In this document: piece by piece, positions 1 through 10,102 of the stretch | Position numbering within the stretch: position 1 is the stretch's first letter | Layout: every line of letters begins with the position of its first letter | Assembly (NCBI GenBank): GCA_002794785.1 | Contig: NBBA01000004.1 | Location: 434,001 to 498,000 of the forward strand | Source: Coniferiporia sulphurascens | Lineage: Eukaryota; Basidiomycota; Agaricomycetes; Hymenochaetales; Hymenochaetaceae | Direction: 5' to 3' | DNA: 64,000 nt | Translations under genes and position numbers: made by a program | Notes under the pieces: generated by a model | Database searches by the model: none | Told to the model about the DNA's origin: nothing | The model's input: only the letters and a program-made list of their open reading frames with translations

Positions 1-1
1 T

Positions 2-588
2 GATGCCGAACGCTGGTCCTGTTTAATTTCGACGACGCTCGCTTGCCTTATATTCACGAGGTTAACTTACGCAGCATTGGGCACGGTGTCTGGCGAGGCA
101 TTACATGTACGTCAGGTTTTCCACACAAAACTCTTGTCCTTATAGCGGAACATCTTATTCAATCTTTCCCTGGACATCAGAATTGGATTGGGGATGCTCC
201 GAGGAGGCGCGTGATGTTCGGGTGTTATTCGAAACTTCCCGCTCTCTCGGTGCTGGGAACTCTCTGTGCCCTCGCAATCCTGCAGTGGAATACGCCATTC
301 ACGACGGTCGTGCTCAGCGTTGTCGCGGGCGTTCTTGTTCTTTCAGTTATTGTGCGCATGCGCACTCTGTTCGCGCGGGTGGGACGCTGGGTGACTGGTA
401 TATGTGGGGGTTCAAGACGTTCGCGTATGGAGCAGAAGGACGAAGATGGTGAAAGAAGTAGTAGCGAAGAAACGAAGGATACCGAGAGTGTGGAGTCGAC
501 AGAAGAATGGAAGGATGGGGGGAAAGAGGAGAAAGAGGGAAATACTGAAGTCTTCCCCGAGGTGCCAGTCGGTCCTGAGCGCGTATAG
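2..588 (+). CDS. Small multi-pass membrane protein, copy A (5' end outside window)
   Basis: Model join(<2..106,181..588); the frame is open to the left edge, so the start lies outside. Exon 1 ends in ...GEALH before a gtacgt donor and exon 2 starts NWIGDAP after catcag, both phase 0. The protein has one hydrophobic segment in exon 1 (around TTLACLIFTRL) and two in exon 2 (LPALSVLGTLCALAILQW and the following VVLSVVAGVLVLSVIV), then a basic stretch and a highly acidic Glu/Lys/Ser tail. It is clearly paralogous to the gene at 1822-2721: the exon border, the sequence around it and the two C-terminal membrane segments match, while the tails differ. I do not recognise the family and no function should be assumed. 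Tandem duplication is the likely origin. Confidence is good for coding, low for any role. Confidence 0.7.
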   Translation, partial: CRTLVLFNFDDARLPYIHEVNLRSIGHGVWRGITCTSGFPHKTLVLIAEHLIQSFPGHQNWIGDAPRRRVMFGCYSKLPALSVLGTLCALAILQWNTPFTTVVLSVVAGVLVLSVIVRMRTLFARVGRWVTGICGGSRRSRMEQKDEDGERSSSEETKDTESVESTEEWKDGGKEEKEGNTEVFPEVPVGPERV

Positions 589-1821
589 TGTGTGTTGGTT
601 CTTTGGATCGTGGATTCCCCGCACTTGTATATTGGCGTTTGATATGCCCTTTCACACACTCTCTTGTAATGTTGTTTACTATACCTATGGGACGAAACTA
701 ATGTTTAACACGGCCTGTCTTTTTATTTTGCTAAATAAATACCCACGAATTTCGGAGTGAAGACGCTGCACTAGAAGTTGATACTTATTATTCATTAAAA
801 AGCTGCCCATCTGATTCGCTTTAATCCTGAGCGAGGAGAATTCAATATACTAAAAAGTCTTGTGCTAGCGATCACTGCATGGTACAAATAAATATAAACA
901 CTACTTCCCACTTCAAGTTCGTCATTACCCCGCTCGTCTAACTGCGAACTTCACAACGCCTGAATGTCTGCTCCTCCTTTCTTTTCGCTGGCAATCAATA
1001 ACTATATGGACGATAATTCTTAAGCTTACTTTCGTGCATATTTCCTTGGTAGTGTCTTACAACGCACCACTGGCACTTGGACTCGCGAACTGGAACTGAA
1101 ACACCGCACAAAACATGGACTTAATGATCGCACAGCATTTCACGAGAAGGGTCTATTGTCGACAATTATACTCCCTATACATTTGGGTGGAGGCAGTGCT
1201 GACTAGACATCTAATGCGCTACTTTTCGCTTGAGGAGAAAATAGGGGCATTTGCATTATTCTACTGGGCGTCGTAGCTTCTTTTTCGCTATGAGAACTTG
1301 GGGAAAATTGGTGCGCTAGATCACCTACGCCGTGATCTTAACCTGCCGTTTCCGGTAGTTCATTGAAGTCCTATGAAGACTGTTTAGAGGCGCGAAGTTG
1401 GTGGTGATCTAGCAATTTGCATCCAACTGGTCTTACCGCCGGCTCCAACTCCCTGAAATGGATACACCTCGCCGCAAAAGATGTCTTAAACGAAGGATCG
1501 CCGATTTGATGATCCTTGTACTCATTGACACCTCAGCAAACTCCAGGACAATATAACTGCTCCTCATCTCCTTTGGGAGCCGACGTATACTGCGACCTGT
1601 CCCAACATGCGATTCATTCAATCGTCTTTCTGGCTTATGAGACCCTTGTTTTGTCTACCCGAGACTCGATATTCCCACTGTTCATTTCTCTTCTGCCCTC
1701 ACTTGTATTTCTCCTCACTTTCGTGCGCTTCACTTTCATCCTCTTCCGGTCGAGATTTTGTTTCATACAACTCTCCCTTGAACGTCACCTTGGTACCCTC
1801 AAGAACCTTCACTACGACAAA
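589..1821. other. Intergenic region between the two membrane-protein copies
   Basis: I see no supported gene here. The sequence is AT-richer than the neighbouring exons. An open plus frame reaches leftward from 1822 to about 1516 with hydrophobic stretches, so an additional 5' exon of the copy B gene could hide there, but no convincing splice pair was found. Confidence 0.4.
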
Positions 1822-2721
1822 ATGCCATTCTCTTTGCAACTCAAATCTTTCTGTGCTGCATTTGAGACTCTAGTTCTCTCGTGGACATCCCACCCTCGTT
1901 TGGTACACGCGGCCTCGCCGCGCGATTATGACCTGATTTTGGAGTACACTGTGTCTGAGATGGAATTTCAGTGCGAGACGGTATGAAATATCTTGCCATT
2001 CAACGTTGTACTTCCTAACGGTTGCATTTTTTGTAGTTCATTGATATTCTCTTGTAAGATACTTTCCTTCAAAAGTATAAATGCTGGATTTTGACGCAAA
2101 TCCATTTAGTTTTTTGGCTGTGGATCCCGCTCACAAGAGGTCTTATCTCGTCTCGTCAACGCTCGCCTGCCTCTTACTCACGCGGCTATCATACTCGGCG
2201 TTGGGAACATTGTCTGGCGAGACATTGCACGTACGCGAATTTTTTCTGTCCTGTTCAATTCATGTGCTCACATCAGGATCCACTCTATCAATGCTTTCCC
2301 ATCCTGTCAACTTCCCATAATTCGTGAATCCCTGCACTTACTCTTTCAGCAATGGATCGAGGACGCCCCGCACAGACGTGTGGTGTTCGCATGCCTAATG
2401 AAGCTCCCTGCACTTTCGGTGCTAGGCACGCTTTGCGCGCTCGCACTCGTGCAATGGCACACGACGTTCACGACGATCGTGCTTTCCTGCGTCGCATTCG
2501 TGCTCGTTCTCTCTGTCGTGGTACGCACGCGTGTTGACCTTCTGTTTGCACGCGTGGGGTGTTGGGTGGGTGGTACGTGCGCGGAGCTGGGGGGCGTGGT
2601 GGGTCGGGTGCGCGGGGCAGAGCAGGGTGAAAAGGAGATGGGGAAGAGCGGAGAGAAGAATGCGTCAGTGGATGATATTGACGTCGTCCCGGTGTTTTCA
2701 GTCGACCACGAACGCGTTTAA
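1822..2721 (+). CDS. Small multi-pass membrane protein, copy B
   Basis: Model join(1822..1980,2037..2053,2110..2230,2350..2721), 223 codons including stop, frame conserved throughout. The first intron has a clear branch site (cttcctaac) and a ttgtag acceptor; the second exon is only 17 nt. The third exon starts at FLAVDPAHKR and ends SGETLH, the fourth starts QWIEDAPHRR; this border is identical in position to that of copy A. Three hydrophobic segments are visible (LVSSTLACLLL, LPALSVLGTLCALALVQW, IVLSCVAFVLVLSVVV). The C-terminal tail is charged and Gly-rich and has diverged strongly from copy A, ending DHERV versus GPERV. The ATG at 1822 keeps the frame but an upstream start cannot be excluded. 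Unrecognised family. Confidence 0.65.
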
Positions 2722-3394
2722 CGTATTGGACATGTGAACTAGGAGTTCCGGTAAATTATTTATTAGGCCGGTACACTCCTATACGTTCTGTATTTTTTCT
2801 TTTCGCCTTTTGCGTGGAATCATCAGAAAGAGGCTATAGGCGACCCCGATGGTTCCCAATCTTGTCGCATGCCGCCTGGTCGCGGTGATATCTTGCATAA
2901 TGGTACAACAGTGTGAAATAAGAGAAGCCCGGAACAATTATGGGGCGACTCGGAGTATGGTTTAGTGAGACCCATTCAGCGTCGGGTGCATCTGGGACAT
3001 ATACAACAGATTTGGCAAAGCGCTCGCTCGTCAGCATCGTGGATGGACTAAGGACTGCATTCGGCACGTCTAATTTTGAACATAAGACTTAGCGCGGACT
3101 TAGCGAGAGACGACGTCTTTAAAACTTAGAATCTATCCCCCAAGATTAGCAATGGAACATTACTGTAAACACACAGGACTTTTCAACATTTGAACAACAA
3201 TAAACTAACACTATAGAAACGACAAAATGTAACGTGTACAACAACACGCCCCGTCGACAACATCCTTTTCTCGACCGTAAAACAAGAACTAAAAAAACCA
3301 CTGTCCCGAAGAAGAGAAAGATGCAGTCCGTTTCCGTCTGCTTAAGACCAAGTGCCCAGGAGAAGTCCGAAATCGGCTATGCCATGACTGTGTA
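2722..3394. other. Intergenic region
   Basis: No supported gene. A minus-strand open frame of 77 codons at 2834-3067 looks protein-like in places but has no matching splice sites, no homology I recognise, and is not called. Confidence 0.4.
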
Positions 3395-4288
3395 TTAGAC
3401 GAGAACCCAGAATGCGCCAGCCAGAGGAAGTGCCATTGCCAATTTGAATACCGAGAGCCTCGATCCGCCGGAGGTTGTCGTAGGTTGGGCGGAGGTCGGA
3501 ATAGGTGATGCGATGCTAGGGGCTGTCGCTGAGCTCGGTCCACCACTCGCAGACGCAGCAGAAGATGGTGCTGATCCAGACGCCGAACCTGATGCTGGTG
3601 CTGATCCAGACGCTGACCCTGATGCTGGTACTGACGCTGATGCTGGTGCCGATGACGGAGTGGCGCTCGATGGCGCTACGGTCGAGGTTTTAACGGGAGT
3701 CGAGCTGGAACCGGAGTTCCGGGTTGATGCACTTGAACTAGCGCTTGTGGGAGTAGATTCGGAGGCGGAGGTGGTGGTGACGGCGCCGACAGACGTCACT
3801 TCGACTGCGAAGGGAGCGAATGGAACGACCGTTTCGAGTGTTGCAATCACTCCCGCATTGCTTATGACCTCCTGGCAGATCGCGGAGCCGGAGGAGACGA
3901 TGCAGCCTGCGGCGATGTGGATCGAGGATACCTCGAACCCCTCGGCAAGTTCGCTCGCACCCTCAAGAAGCGTCACTACGGTAGAGAGGGTAAACGAGAC
4001 GTAGACAGTGGTTGGGCTAATCACATACCCGTTACAGGGACACCGTCCGTCTTTCCCTCGAGTACGAATGTCGTACCAGTTGCTCCTGTGCCGACGGCCT
4101 CGCCCGAGAGACTGTTGTCCGCGTTGAACCCCACCGGGAATAGAGTGGCAGTCGCCGCCCAGGCCACTTAACATGCATCGACACATTTTAGGACGGTCCA
4201 GTGCATACGAAAGGATGTGAGACGTACCAGGGGTGAGCGCAGCAGCGAGCAAGGCCAGGGAGACAAGTTTGCTGCGGACTGACAACAT
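3395..4288 (-). CDS. Secreted Ser/Ala-rich GPI-anchored protein
   Basis: Model complement(join(3395..3975,4029..4166,4228..4288)), 259 residues; both introns are phase 1 with gtacgt and gtatgt donors. The N-terminus (MLSVRSKLVSLALLAAALTP) is a signal peptide followed by a likely AWA cleavage site. The mature domain (about residues 27-120) begins ATATLFPVGFNADNSL and contains two well-spaced cysteines. From about residue 140 the protein becomes a Ser/Ala/Pro/Gly-rich stalk with short repeats of the form ASGSASGSAP. It ends with a hydrophobic tail (LAMALPLAGAFWVLV) preceded by SGGS, the usual layout of a GPI attachment signal. Expected location is the outer plasma membrane or cell wall. An in-frame ATG 18 nt upstream is also possible. 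The globular domain resembles small GPI proteins common in Agaricomycetes; I cannot assign an activity. Confidence 0.8.
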   Translation of the reverse strand: MLSVRSKLVSLALLAAALTPGTSHILSYALDRPKMCRCMLSGLGGDCHSIPGGVQRGQQSLGRGRRHRSNWYDIRTRGKDGRCPCNGYVISPTTVYVSFTLSTVVTLLEGASELAEGFEVSSIHIAAGCIVSSGSAICQEVISNAGVIATLETVVPFAPFAVEVTSVGAVTTTSASESTPTSASSSASTRNSGSSSTPVKTSTVAPSSATPSSAPASASVPASGSASGSAPASGSASGSAPSSAASASGGPSSATAPSIASPIPTSAQPTTTSGGSRLSVFKLAMALPLAGAFWVLV

Positions 4289-4959
4289 CGTGGGGACGTG
4301 CAACACCTGGGGGGAGTGGAAGGAGTGAAGGGACCCAGGACCGCGCTTAAAAAGGCGGGCAGGAGATCCCTTGATTGTATACTACCCACGAGACATCAAT
4401 CAAGACGCCATTGTCGACGAAGGGAAGCATTTGAAAAGAATGGTCTTCAGGCGTCTCATGCCCAGAAGCACCGTTTTACATCGCCCCAGAACACGTCGAT
4501 CAGAGCAAATGAGCCAGAGCGCCAGTTACTTCCATTCAATAATGCAGTGGATCAGGCAAAGGCGAATCAGAGTATCCGAGCAGCGGTACTAAGATGGGGA
4601 AAAGAAAAGAGCGAGACGCTAGGACCTGAGGTTGCAAATATCCAGGCCCGATCGCGCGAATCGAAGAGCTCGAAGTTCTCCGGAAGTTGTAGTTTTTTTT
4701 TGAAAAGCGCAGGACTTGCTCGTGTATCCGAGACCCCAACAAGTCAAAGCGTATCGGAATCACTTGCCAACAGTTCCGTAGCAATAGTGTGTCAGGTTGA
4801 AGTGTTTCCTGAGCCCAGCTGAGCTGGCAATTTCCGCGCCTTGCATTTCAAAAATACGTGAACGTGCAGTTACCCGTTTTGGAAGCTTATTCGAGTCTTG
4901 GTCGAAAATAGACATCGCTTTGCTTGAATTCATTATGCGCTGCACTCCTAACCTTCTGC
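4289..4959. other. Upstream region of the GPI-protein gene
   Basis: No supported gene. Open frames in this stretch lack start context, splice support or recognisable similarity. The first 100 bp or so should contain the promoter of the minus-strand GPI-protein gene. Confidence 0.35.
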
Positions 4960-5139
4960 AGAGCATCTCGATATTTCTGTACTACAATTACTGTTTACAG
5001 AGGACAGCTGGCGAACGAATGCGATACAACACCGACGCCGAAGCTCAACAAGAACAAGAATGACGAGAGAATTTATCACATCACTACACACTTACTAATC
5101 ATTCTTCACATAATCCTTCAGCTTTTTTTTTTCCATATT

Positions 5140-6355
5140 TCATCCTAAGAAAGCCCCAGTCATGGGGGCCACGTCTGCCGAGGTGACGATCTCCTCCAAA
5201 GCACCTTCGCCGTCGTCTCCGGAGGTCCACACTGGCTGACCCACGTCTAGCATTGTCCTCTCCTCTTCTCCACTGTACGGCACCAAGACAAACTTCCCCG
5301 ATGCTGTCGTAACGTTGCAGAATGTCGGCTGTATCAGCGTGCTCGAGTTGTGAGGCTGTGATTCTATGAGCGGAGACGAAATTGTGTCCGTAATATCGTC
5401 TCTGCGGGGACATGGTCCTACTAATGGACACGTATCAAAATGAGCCTAGTAAATGCAAAAAAAAGGAAACACACCGGCAGGAGTAGTTCGAAAACGGTAA
5501 TCTCCAGAAGAGTCATCTGGGCAAGCCGTCAGTCCAGCAGGGCCGCTGACCATATTTCCCAGAGGTCCCATATCGCCATTCAGATACCCCACGACTACAA
5601 CAGCCTTAGTTGTTACGGGTATTTCTCAAGAGACGGACAATATATCCACTCACGACTACGTAATGGATAGTATCGCATGGTTACATCAACTACAGTCCGT
5701 TTAAAGAAGACATTGAAAACTCACAATGGTGTGTTGTTAACATTCCTCAAGACGTTCCGGTAGAACGTGGCGAGCTGTTGTCCGTGCCCTGGTATTTACC
5801 TGAGCATTCAAAGGAAAACGAAAGATTGCAACTCGAGACCTACTGCGGTTCTGGGACGGGTCCGCGCATCTCGTGCTTCCTTGGTTAGCAAGAGGAGTAG
5901 TACCGTTATAGCCAGCTGGAAAGCACTGTGAAATGATTAAAAACTGCTGCAAACGTAGGGCACAAGTTGACGTCGTCGGATGACATACCCCAAGGCCACC
6001 ATCGAATGTCGACGCGTAAGGATACTCGTCGCAATCGGTACCGGTGGGACAATAATTGCCAGCACCGCATCCGATGGCATTTCTGCGCTTTTGGCCTAAG
6101 CCCGTGCTGCTGCTAGTAGCGTCGTAATGAAGCGTATTTCCTGTAAAACCGTGACATAGGACAACGTTACTGTACGTGTCGCAGCTAAAACAACATTGAT
6201 ATTAGTCTTTGTCACTTAAACCATAACCAAAATGATTGAAAAATTGCGCACATGTCCGGATAAGCCGTGCAGTTTAAAGAGAATGTCTGTGCCTTTGCAG
6301 CACTGAAAAGATAAATAAGCAGAGCGGCAAACTGGGCAACAATGGGGGAAATCAT
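5140..6355 (-). pseudogene. NucA/NucB-type secreted nuclease, left copy, frame broken at one junction
   Basis: Homologous exons are complement(5140..5420, 5475..5604, 5725..5788, 5844..5925, 5989..6184, 6252..6355). Exon 1 encodes a signal peptide (MISPIVAQFAALLIYLF) and the start of the mature protein, exon 2 carries the family signature CDEYPYAST, exon 4 the QLATFYRNVLRN motif. The splice sites are the same as in the intact right copy (8899-10102), but exon 5 starts one base shorter after its aag acceptor, so the exon lengths sum to 857 nt, not a multiple of three, and the last third is out of frame. I saw no alternative acceptor that restores the frame. Either this copy is a recent pseudogene, or a weaker upstream donor is used. 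All other exons are still open, so decay is recent. Confidence 0.65.
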
Positions 6356-7475
6356 TTCGCAGTGAGCAATAAACTGGAAGTAGGATGGGCAGTCCTTGTG
6401 GTCTGTGCATTCTCGATAAAGGCTGACCTTTTACACTGCAGGATGCAATGTTACCGGCTGAAGTGATCGAATAGGCAGAAGCCATCTGAGCGTGCCCTTC
6501 GATTCCGACTGTAGATGTAGTTGATTGACTTGATGATTCTAATTCCGAGGATTAACGAATGTGGACTAGTCGGAATAGGTGCATAGTTCCTTGGTTTGAA
6601 ATATCCTTGCATATCGGTAAACGGAGATTTGGAAGACACATGGACGTGCTTGAGACGCATGCAACAAATCCTTCGCGCTGCCCTAGCTTCGTAATTCTGT
6701 GCCAACTGTCAACCCAAGCAGGATACATAATCAGTAAGACTGAGCGCACTTACGGGGGAACCGATGCTAACATAGAGAACTCAGTACTGGGATGAACATC
6801 ACCGTTCTAGCCAAATACTATTCCGAAATCTTGCACATGCACGACTGGCAGAATAAGAATCAAACTATCAGTCCAGGGAAATGGCGATGCGCCCGGTCGC
6901 AACGTAGGACGTAGGTGTTGGGCGGCGCCATTCACGAATGCCTTATTTGCTGTTGCAACAAGATGGTATGACGCTGCGCAAGACTTCCAACCGGAGCTCT
7001 AGCTGAAGTACTTCCATTGCAATTCGTGTGTAGAACGAGAGGCCAGACAGTCCCTAGCAGAGGTATCCTTCCGGCTGAGCGCTTGTCCTAAAATACCTTG
7101 CAACCTGTTGATGCGCGATCAGTTCATAGTAAACGAATTACGGTTCCATGCAGCAAGGATTCGGGGAAAGCGAAGAACACAGATATCAAACTGAAATTCG
7201 CCATCTATAGGCGTACGTTCAGTTCCGACGCATGTGCGTTGTTGTGGCGTAGTATTTATCGCTGAGCTTGACAGTCTTGGAACTAGAAGCGGGGTGGGTA
7301 CCAATCTTATAGATAGAAAGAAAAACGCCTGGTACGAAACGCTCGTTGAAGCCCGCAACTTCGTATTGTCCATGAATCGATGGTATGGACGAGAACTTTG
7401 CGATGTGATGTGAGTGTCGTAATCACGACATATGTTTTTGAGAGCCGATCAGAAGGTAAGACAATTCGGCTGACA

Positions 7476-7568
7476 GCATTCTAGGTCAAAGTAGAGATGA
7501 TGCGGGGCGTTGCCAATGTTTTCTAGCTTGAGTTGCGCGTGTAATTGTGTTACCTTAGACCAAGCCAT
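7476..7568 (-). other. Conserved short exon-like frame in the duplication spacer, left copy
   Basis: A minus-strand frame starting ATG GCT TGG (MAWSK...) reads through LKLENIGNAPHHLYFDLE and is in frame with the same sequence in the right copy at 11243-11335, where most differences keep the reading frame. The continuation on the 3' side is not conserved in frame between copies. It may be the first exon of a third, minus-strand gene that is degenerating in both copies. No family recognised. Confidence 0.3.
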
Positions 7569-7848
7569 GAGCGCACCTGACAGGATCGTTCAATAAAAAT
7601 CATCCAGAACGAAAGACCTGTAAGTTCTACTAAGTTTCAAGGACTTGAAGGTTCCACTTTTTGGCCAGATGCGTGAGCGGAGAATCCGCCACTGACGTAG
7701 ACAATCAGACGTCAGCATACGGAAGTCGAAATCGTCCTTCGCGCTAGATACTGTGCTTCAGTTATTGTTGTGCAAAAAGAGCACGAGGCACTGAATCTTA
7801 CTCATTGATCCCCGCTTGAGAACTAATCTCTACTTCATACAACAATCC

Positions 7849-8368
7849 ATGGCCAACATTGGAAGAATGTACGCCCCCAGCCGCCAGCGCCTCCATCACG
7901 GATGGCCTACTTGCAGAACTGCAGAATATCTTCGACACAGCCCAGGACTTCCCAGAGATCCCGCCCCAGGCAGACTACATACGTCGCGTCCCAGATGCCG
8001 AGTGAGCAATCGGACAGACCCCAGCAGAGTTATACGCCCGCCACTGTCATCCACATGTTCCGGAGTATCTTACTCAACCGGTGATCGTGCTCGAGAGAAC
8101 CGCGGTAGACAAGAGCATCCACGCCCTCGCGCAAATACTCACTGAGGACGATGAGTTCGTACTGCATGGGGTACGATTCCACGCAGCGAAGGTCCCGAGA
8201 ATGGCGATGAACATTGAAATATCGAACCAGGATTTGTTCTCTGTAAGTCTCCGACCCCGCTAGACTTCCAATTAGGTCTCGTTCATTGACAAATCACAGT
8301 ACTTGGATGCCGAGTACAATGGGTTCGAGACAGTGAACGAAGGGGGCACCAGGATTTGGGAGTTGTGA
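7849..8368 (+). pseudogene. Broken left copy of the 152-residue small protein
   Basis: This is the counterpart of the intact gene at 11621-12136. Three lesions are visible: a net +7 nt change near codon 9 (about 7874-7890) that shifts the frame, a TGG to TGA change at 8003-8005 (Trp to stop), and an in-frame three-base deletion near 8090. The splice donor (tctgtaagtc) and acceptor (atcacag) and the second exon (YLDAEYNGFETVNEGG) are still intact. The gene can no longer make the full protein. Confidence 0.85.
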
Positions 8369-8898
8369 AATATCTTTAGGTTGTGCAATAATTCGGTTCT
8401 TGAAAAAGTTCAAGTTGTCGAGCCCGTGGTATCTCCTTTTTAGTCAATACCGAACTGCAGCAGTCCCTGAACTTGCCTTTTCTGTGTGTCCTGTCACCTT
8501 TTTTACGCACACTTTTATTTGTCTTAGCAGTTCCAAACCTCAAAAGGACTAGAACAAAACCTGCAGTTTCGGTTCAGAGGGATACTTTCGCAATCGCTAT
8601 TGAAAGTTGCTAGCGCGGCTGGCCCCATCATTGTACATATATTGTTATGTATGGCTGTTTACCTCGTAATACACCAGTGTTGTGCGTTCCCGTAGGATTG
8701 TCGTGAGAAATTCCAATGCATAACTTCTGCAAATCAACTTGATATTTCCTTACCACAATCTGTTTACAAAAGACAGCTGGCGAACGAATGCGATACAACA
8801 CCGACGCCGAAGCTCAACAAGAACAAGAATGACTAGAGGACATATCACATCACTACACACTTACTGACTATTCTTCATATATTCTTCATTCTGACATT
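8369..8898. other. Junction between the two duplication copies
   Basis: No gene seen. The right copy of the duplication starts near 8728 inside this stretch; 8369-8727 has no counterpart in the window and may be the original single-copy flank. Confidence 0.4.
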
Positions 8899-10102
8899 TC
8901 ATCCTAGGAAGGCCGCGTCTTCCGACGTGGCGATCTCCTCCAAAGTACCTTCGCCGTCGTCTCCGGTCGTCCAAACTGGCTGGCCCACGTCTAGCATTGC
9001 CTTCTCTTCTTCTCCGCTGTATGGCACCAAGACAAACCTCCCCGATGCTGTCGTGACGTTGCGGAATGTCGGCTGTACCAGTGTGCTCGAGTTGTGAAGC
9101 TGTGATTCTATGAGCGGAGTCGAAATTGCGTCCGTAAGATCGGCCCTACGGGGACATGGTCCCACTAATGGACACGTATCGGGATGGGTTTAGATACTGC
9201 AAGAAAAAAAGGAAACACACCAGCAGCAGTGGTCCTAAATCGGTATGGTCCGGTGGAAGTATCGGGACAAGCCGCTAGCCCAGCAGGGCCGCTGACCAGA
9301 TTACCCAAAGGTCCCCTGTTGCCACCCAGATATCCTACGACTACAACACGCCTTCGTTATTACCGGTATATCTCAAGAGACGGGCAATATATCCACTCAC
9401 GACTACATAATGGATAGTATCGCATGGTCACATCAACTACAGTCCGTTTAAAGAAGACATTGAAAACTCACAATGGTGTGTTGTTAACATTCCTCAAGAC
9501 GTTCCGGTAGAACGTGGCGAGCTGTTGTCCGTGCCCTGGTATTTACCTGAGCATTTAAAGGGATCGAAGGATTGCAACCCGAGACCTACTGCGATTCTGG
9601 GACGGGTCCGCGCATCTCGTACCTCCTTGGTTAGCAAGAGGAGTAGCACCGGTATAGCCAGCTGGAAAGCACTATGGGATGATTAGGAACTGCTGCAAAC
9701 GTAGGGCACAAGTTGACGTCGTCGGATGACATACCCCAAGGCCACCATCGAATGTTGACGCGTAAGGATACTCGTCGCAATCGGTACCAGTGGGACAATA
9801 ATTGCCAGCACCGCATCCGATGGCATTCCTGCGCTTTTGGCCTAAGCCGGTGGCGCTGCTAGTAGCGTCGTAATGAAGCGTATTTCCGGTAAAACCGTGA
9901 CATAGGACAACGTTGCTGTACGTGTCGCATCTAGAACAACAGTTAGTATTAGGCTTTGTCACTGATACCATGAACGAAATGACTGAAAAATTGCGCACAT
10001 GTCCGGATAAGCCGTGCAGTCTAGAGAAAATGTCTGTGCCTTTGCAGCGCCAAAAACATATACAAGGAGAATAGCAAACTGGGCGACGGTGGAGGAAATC
10101 AT
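8899..10102 (-). CDS. Secreted NucA/NucB-type deoxyribonuclease, intact copy
   Basis: Model complement(join(8899..9164,9221..9351,9472..9535,9590..9671,9735..9930,9999..10102)), 280 residues. Residues 1-23 are a signal peptide (MISSTVAQFAILL...) ending AKA. The mature protein starts QTFSLDCTAYPDI, then carries paired cysteines, a GCGAGNYC segment, the signature CDEYPYASTFDGG, TRCADPSQN and the closing motif GQQLATFYRNVLRN. This order matches the NucA/NucB domain of bacterial sporulation nucleases, which is also found in secreted fungal proteins; CDEYP residues are expected to be at the active site. Beyond the domain there is a C-terminal extension of about 100 residues (VVVVGYLGGN..., then an acidic part with VLVPYSGEEE) that I cannot place. 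Intron 1 has a tactaac branch site. Likely role: extracellular DNA digestion, inferred from family. Confidence 0.8.

Larger units (their letters stand above)
4960..8368. repeat. Tandem segmental duplication, left copy
   Basis: This segment matches 8728-12136 in the same order and orientation, with an offset of about 3.77 kb. The match starts near ctgcagagcatctcgatatt and runs through the nuclease gene, the spacer and the small plus-strand gene. Coding parts are far better conserved than the spacer, which carries many indels. The left copy holds the broken versions of both genes. Confidence 0.85.

Noticed and set aside
2834..3067. Minus-strand frame of 77 codons between the membrane-protein and GPI genes
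   Set aside because: No family, no paralogue in the window, no plausible splice partners.
3444..4004. Plus-strand Asp/Ala-rich open frame over the GPI-protein gene
   Set aside because: Antisense of the Ser/Ala stalk; the minus-strand model has a signal peptide, matching intron phases and a GPI signal.
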